From Nissolia schottii (Eukaryota; Streptophyta; Magnoliopsida; Fabales; Fabaceae): a DNA stretch of 64,000 nucleotides. Positions 59,706 to 64,000 of this stretch are shown here, piece after piece. The stretch lies in assembly GCA_003254905.1 (NCBI GenBank), contig QANU01001109.1, positions 62,001 through 126,000 of the forward strand. Direction: 5' to 3'. The translations under genes and the position numbers were made by a program. The stretch's first letter is position 1. The number at the start of each line of letters is the position of its first letter. Below the pieces are notes generated by a model that saw only the letters and a list, made by a program, of their open reading frames with translations, made no database searches and was not told the DNA's origin.

Positions 59706-62199
59706 ATGGCTACTATCCATTTGAATATGCTTGGAGTTTTCACAGTTTTGGCCATGTTTATTGGGATTTCAACCTCACAGGAATCAATTGCAAATTTCGT
59801 ATTTGGAGATTCTCTTGTTGATGTGGGGAACAACAATTACATTGCTTCACTCTCAAGGGCTAATTATGTCCCATTTGGCATTGATTTTGGAAGACCAACT
59901 GGGAGGTTCACTAATGGAAGAACCATTGTCGACATTCTTGGTAAGATACAAACTACTACTATTATTTCCCCTTTTTCATTTTTCACTTATGTGCTGCTTC
60001 AAATTTTACGGTTTCTATTTTCAATTTGTTTTCAATTTATTTCTTGTGCTTTCGGATTTTGTGTAAAAAAATAATAATAAAAACAAAATATTCTTATTTC
60101 ATATTTTTACTATTTTCTTTACAAAATTTTTAAAAAACATAAAACACATGAAAAACATAAAATAAATGTCATAATGACTTTATACTAATTAATACACGTT
60201 GCATTGCCAGGGGAGGAACTTGGAATTGGCCAAACCCCACCTTACTTGGCTCCCACCACAGTTGGGCCAGTGGTTCTGAAGGGTGTCAACTATGCCTCAG
60301 GTGGTGGTGGAATCCTCAACCTCACCGGAAAAATATTTGTAAGTTTATGCTTCAATAATACTCTTTCCATCTACTTATACGGATCTTTTGATACATCAAT
60401 AAAATGATGTATCAAAAATGTAAAAAATAAACTACTATATAAGTAGACAAATAAAGTAAATATTTACATTTACTTTCCTCAAACTGACCCCATCAAATGG
60501 AGACTTCCCGTAATGGAGTCGTTCTCTTAGTTGTTATTTAAGGTTAGACAATGACTCCATCAAGTGAGAATCTCATGTATTGGCTTGTAGGATTCACGCA
60601 CTTTTAGTTGTTATTAAAAATTCGACACTCCTTCTATATCATATAATAATTGTTGTTTTGACTTTTTTGATTTATTAATTTAAGAACACAGTAAGAGGCA
60701 AAGCAATAGTCATTATAAAAAATAGCGAGTAATAACTAAAAATGTGCGAGTGGTTTAATTACAGGGCGATCGAATCAACTTCGACGCGCAGTTAGATAAT
60801 TTTGCAAACACAAGGCAAGACATCATCTCCAGCATTGGCGTTCCTGCAGCTCTTGATCTGTTCAAGAGGGCAATCTTTTCGGTGACAATGGGTTCAAATG
60901 ATTTCATCAACAACTATTTATTGCCACCATTGTCAATTACTGAGCAGAAAGTGCCTGAGCTCTTTGTTAACAACATGATCTCAAAATTCAGAGATCAACT
61001 CACAGTAATATTGCTAGACCTTAGTCTATTTCTAAATATTTTTGCAATAAAATTTTTGGTGTCACTCATTTACATTATTAACTGTGCAGATGCTATTCAG
61101 TATGGGAGCAAGGAAAATTGTTGTGACAAATGTGGGGCCAATTGGGTGCATACCAAGTCAAAGGGATGTAAACATGGATGCAGGGGATGGATGTGTCATT
61201 TTCCCCAATCAGCTAGCACAATTGTTTAACAACAAGTTGAAGGGCCTAATTGCTGAGCTAAGTGCTAATTTGGAGGGTTCAATGTTTGTTTATGCAGATG
61301 TTTACCACATCTTGGAAGATATATTCAACAATTACTTAGCATATGGTGTGTGTTTCATGAGCTCCAATGAGTATCTAATTTTTTTTTTCCTTCTATTTTT
61401 TGTTTTTACTCAACGCCAAAAAAAAAAAAGGTTGATTTTGCTGTTCGATTAAAAAAAAATCTTGTTTTTAATAATTCTTTCATTAAATCTTGAAAATTAA
61501 GTATTAATTTTTGTAATTAAAATTGAAATTAAGGATCTTGAAAACTAATACTTTTTTCACATTTCTTGTTTGAAATTTGTTTTCTGTTCTATTTTTTATT
61601 GTTCAAAATTCTACGTTAATGAAATAGCAAAAACAAAAATAATACTAGTTTTCGTGTTTTCTTTACAAAATTCTAAAAATAAGAAATAAAATGAAAATGA
61701 AGTGACAGCTTCATAATTGAAATCTGTTTAATTTCTATGTGTTGTTAATATAATTTTTTTTTACACTACGATCTAATCATGTACTATTACATAAATAACA
61801 ATTATACATTTTTAATAATGTAATAACACATGATTTAAAGATAGTCTAAAACTAACCATACATAAAAATTAAACTCAATTAGAATTAAAAATATGAAAGG
61901 AAAATACAAATCAAACATACACTAAATTTTGATGATGTTTTTGATCTAATTAGAGGCAACAAATAATGTTGGCAGGTTTTGAGAACCCATCATCGTCATG
62001 CTGTTACTTGGCTGGGCGATTCGGAGGGCTGATCCCATGTGGTCCAACATCTAAAGTTTGTTTGGACAGATCAAAGTATGTGTTCTGGGACCCTTTCCAT
62101 CCCACTGATGCTGCTAATGTTATTGTCGCCAAACGCCTCTTAGATGGTGATCATCATGACATTTATCCAATCAATATTCGCCACCTCTTTCAAGCTTAA
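59706..62199 (+). CDS. GDSL esterase/lipase (360 aa, 5 exons)
   Basis: Secreted SGNH-hydrolase of the large plant GDSL family, which cleaves esters of lipids or cell-surface polymers; the substrate of this one is unknown. Exons 59706-59940, 60211-60338, 60765-61004, 61090-61345 and 61976-62199 total 1083 bases. A signal peptide (about 1-24, core LGVFTVLAMFIGIS) precedes the domain. The four SGNH residues are visible: Ser36 in FGDSLVDVGNNNY, Gly in VNYASGGGGIL, Asn in GSNDFINNYLLPP, and Asp325/His328 in WDPFHPTDAAN. The oxyanion-region motif NVGPIGCIPSQ is also intact. Length and five-exon layout are normal for the family, so it should be active. Introns 1 and 4 contain AT-rich sequence with GTTTTC/GAAAAC words like those of the MITE at 28780-28977. 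Confidence 0.94.
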
Positions 62200-62605
62200 T
62201 TCTTGACCTTATTCTTCTAAGGGATGGTTTGGAGAAGAAGACACTACATTTTGTATTTGATCATTGGGAGTATATTTCTTTGATTGCTGTTTTAGTTATT
62301 GCTGCAACGACATGTCAAATGTGCCTCACAATGACATTTCTTTTCTTCTTTTCTCGGATCGAGTATTTTCTAGTAAGTTAGAAACAAAATAGCAAATCAA
62401 ACATTTGACAGGATTTAATTTTGATGCTCTGTCAGTCAGTGTATAAGAATCATTTAATTATGTGTTATTATGTATGACATAATAAAATTTTTTGACATAG
62501 TAGGTGTGACTATGTGAAAATTACTTACTTTTGTTAATATTGAAAAACATGATTGAATGTCAATTCGTTTATATCAATAATAAATTAAAATTAAATTTTA
62601 TTTTG
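62200..62605 (+). other. 3' flank of the GDSL gene
   Basis: Probable 3' UTR in the first 150-200 bp, then AT-rich spacer. Confidence 0.4.
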
Positions 62606-62703
62606 ATAAATGAGGCAGTGTCTTAATGGTAAAACCTCACCTCAGAAAATTAATAGGTTGAGTTCGAGTCTTAGAAAGGATGAAGTTGCTCTTTAAATAA
62701 ATT
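62606..62703 (+). repeat. Possible tRNA-like SINE fragment
   Basis: GCAGTGTCTTAATGGTAAAA resembles a box A region, and GGTTGAGTTCGAGTCTT at 62656-62672 matches a box B. The body after it is short, so this is a fragment at best. Confidence 0.4.
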
Positions 62704-64000
62704 ATGGGCATTATCACGTAAGGCAGCTGGCGCAGTGGGTAGTGGCACCGTGATTGTGGTGACTTGGGAGTGATAGAGAAAGGTGTTAGGACTAGCTATG
62801 GAGGTGAGACTTTAAGCAATTGTGGAGGAGGTTTCACTATTTTGTTCTCATTCTTTATTTAATTGTTGTTCTGAATTCTTCTTTGGAGCTTTGGTTGTGG
62901 ATTTGAGGGTTGTGATTTACTTTTGAGGGATCTTGGAAACGAGTGGCTCAGGGCATGGGTCTGCAGATGTGGGTATTATGTAGTTTCAATGTTACTCTGT
63001 CCTGGGGTTAAGAGGATTCATGTTTTATTGTTTTTCCTTGATTTGGTTATGACTCATGCTAGTTTTAGTGACTCTGGCTCTATTTTGACTTTGAAAGTCA
63101 TTGGCAAAATCACTTTGAATTTTAATGTGTTTTGTTTGAAATAATGTAGAATTGATATGCCTCTTAGAATGACCCAACCAAAATGGATATACAATTATCT
63201 CTCATCATGTTTAATTCTTGTGTGTTTGAATGTCATCATTGTTTATCAATTTTTTGGTTCTTTCTTTCACAACTATATGATAGATATAGGTGAAGATAGC
63301 AAGAAATATTCCCAGAGATCAATTTATGTGGTTGCTGTCAACTTGGCTTGATATCAAGTAGATAAAAATGGCTTGAACAATGAATTTCTTACCAGGGAAA
63401 TATTGGGAAACAACTTGTTATGAAGTGAGGATCATGGGATGTGAGTGTCATGGTTTCTAGGTATTTATTTTAATTCATAAGTCATATCAACTATCAATAA
63501 GTAATTACTTTGTTGAACATTGGCTATATTTATTAATCTTAAAATCTCATATTTACTGGTTTCATATCTTCTAAAAATGACCAATATTAATTTTGTAGGA
63601 GACCACTGAGACCTTGGTTTCTTGTTCTGCAATGACTTTCATTAAAGTTGCTCACAAGTTTCATGGGATTTGTACTAAGTCTTGGGTTCAAAGCTCCAAG
63701 AAAGAAGAATTAAAGTTTGTAAAGGGCTTATATTTTGTATAGTGCTTACCGTGTAAATACTCATAAGGTTTAGCCCTTTAATTTGAAGGAGGTGGTTTGG
63801 CTCAACCTTCATTTTTATTTTTTTGTTGGTTTTTTTACATGGTTTGTAATGGTTTTGGGTATTGCATATTTACTTTTGACATAATGTTTTTCTTTAAACT
63901 TATGAAATGCAAAAAGTTTGGTCATGATAAATATTGATTTTGGCTATGTTTTGTGAGGAGGTGGTGCAAATATGAGAGAGTATGATTGAGTTTAAAGAAA
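62704..64000. other. Right end of window, no gene recognised
   Basis: The sequence is less AT-rich than other spacers, with small plus-strand open frames at 62923-63144 and 63157-63351. Neither shows a domain, and no convincing exon chain can be built. It could hold a non-coding transcript or the 5' part of a gene beyond the window. Confidence 0.35.

Noticed and set aside
62923..63351. Two open frames near the right end
   Set aside because: No recognisable motif, and they cannot be joined by convincing splice sites, so I do not call a gene.

Overview
This is a nuclear chromosome segment from a flowering plant. Genes are intron-rich, introns and intergenic DNA are very AT-rich, and the spaces are filled with small inverted-repeat transposons (MITEs), retrotransposon fragments and AT microsatellites. 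The proteins and the repeat style point to a phaseoloid legume, most likely soybean (Glycine). That species call is an inference from memory of PHYB and ACLB proteins, not a database result. There is no CRISPR array, operon or phage-like module.

Layout. (1) 351-2524, +: 3' part of a gene for a ferredoxin-type 2x[4Fe-4S] protein resembling cyanobacterial LdpA; its 5' end lies outside the window. (2) 2525-12930: a repeat field holding a hAT-like MITE with a perfect 8-bp target duplication, a second relative, CACTA ends, a 1-kb long-TIR (MULE-like) element and several MITE families. (3) 12943-19764, +: complete ATP-citrate lyase subunit B gene with TATA box, G-box, 5'-leader intron and 16 coding exons (608 aa). 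(4) 19990-22980: intergenic DNA containing a degenerate tandem copy of the sequence just upstream of PHYB. (5) 23036-29549, +: complete phytochrome B gene, four coding exons, 1159 aa, with MITEs in introns 1 and 3. (6) 29550-40050: retrotransposon-rich spacer with an LTR-like block, a large fold-back and a broken Ty1/copia pol. (7) 40086-45572, +: PAS-domain Raf-like protein kinase, 13 coding exons, 751 aa. (8) 45573-49370: a second copia relic and a SINE-like repeat. (9) 49461-50114, +: intronless secreted glycine-rich protein. (10) 54461-51775, -: pectinesterase-family gene, five exons, 353 aa, with unusual substitutions at catalytic positions. (11) 59706-62199, +: GDSL esterase/lipase, five exons, 360 aa. 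(12) 62200-64000: no gene recognised.

The genes do not form one pathway. PHYB senses red/far-red light; the PAS kinase may be a signalling enzyme; ACLB makes cytosolic acetyl-CoA; and the last three (glycine-rich protein, pectinesterase, GDSL enzyme) all encode secreted, probably cell-wall or apoplastic proteins. I did not find a clearly new biological system. The points most worth following are the duplicated PHYB upstream region, the altered active site of the pectinesterase, the sharp GC step and glutamine tract in PHYB exon 1, and the repeat structures. Exon borders were inferred by hand from reading frame, GT-AG sites and remembered family sequences; the exon lengths of each complete gene sum to a whole open frame.
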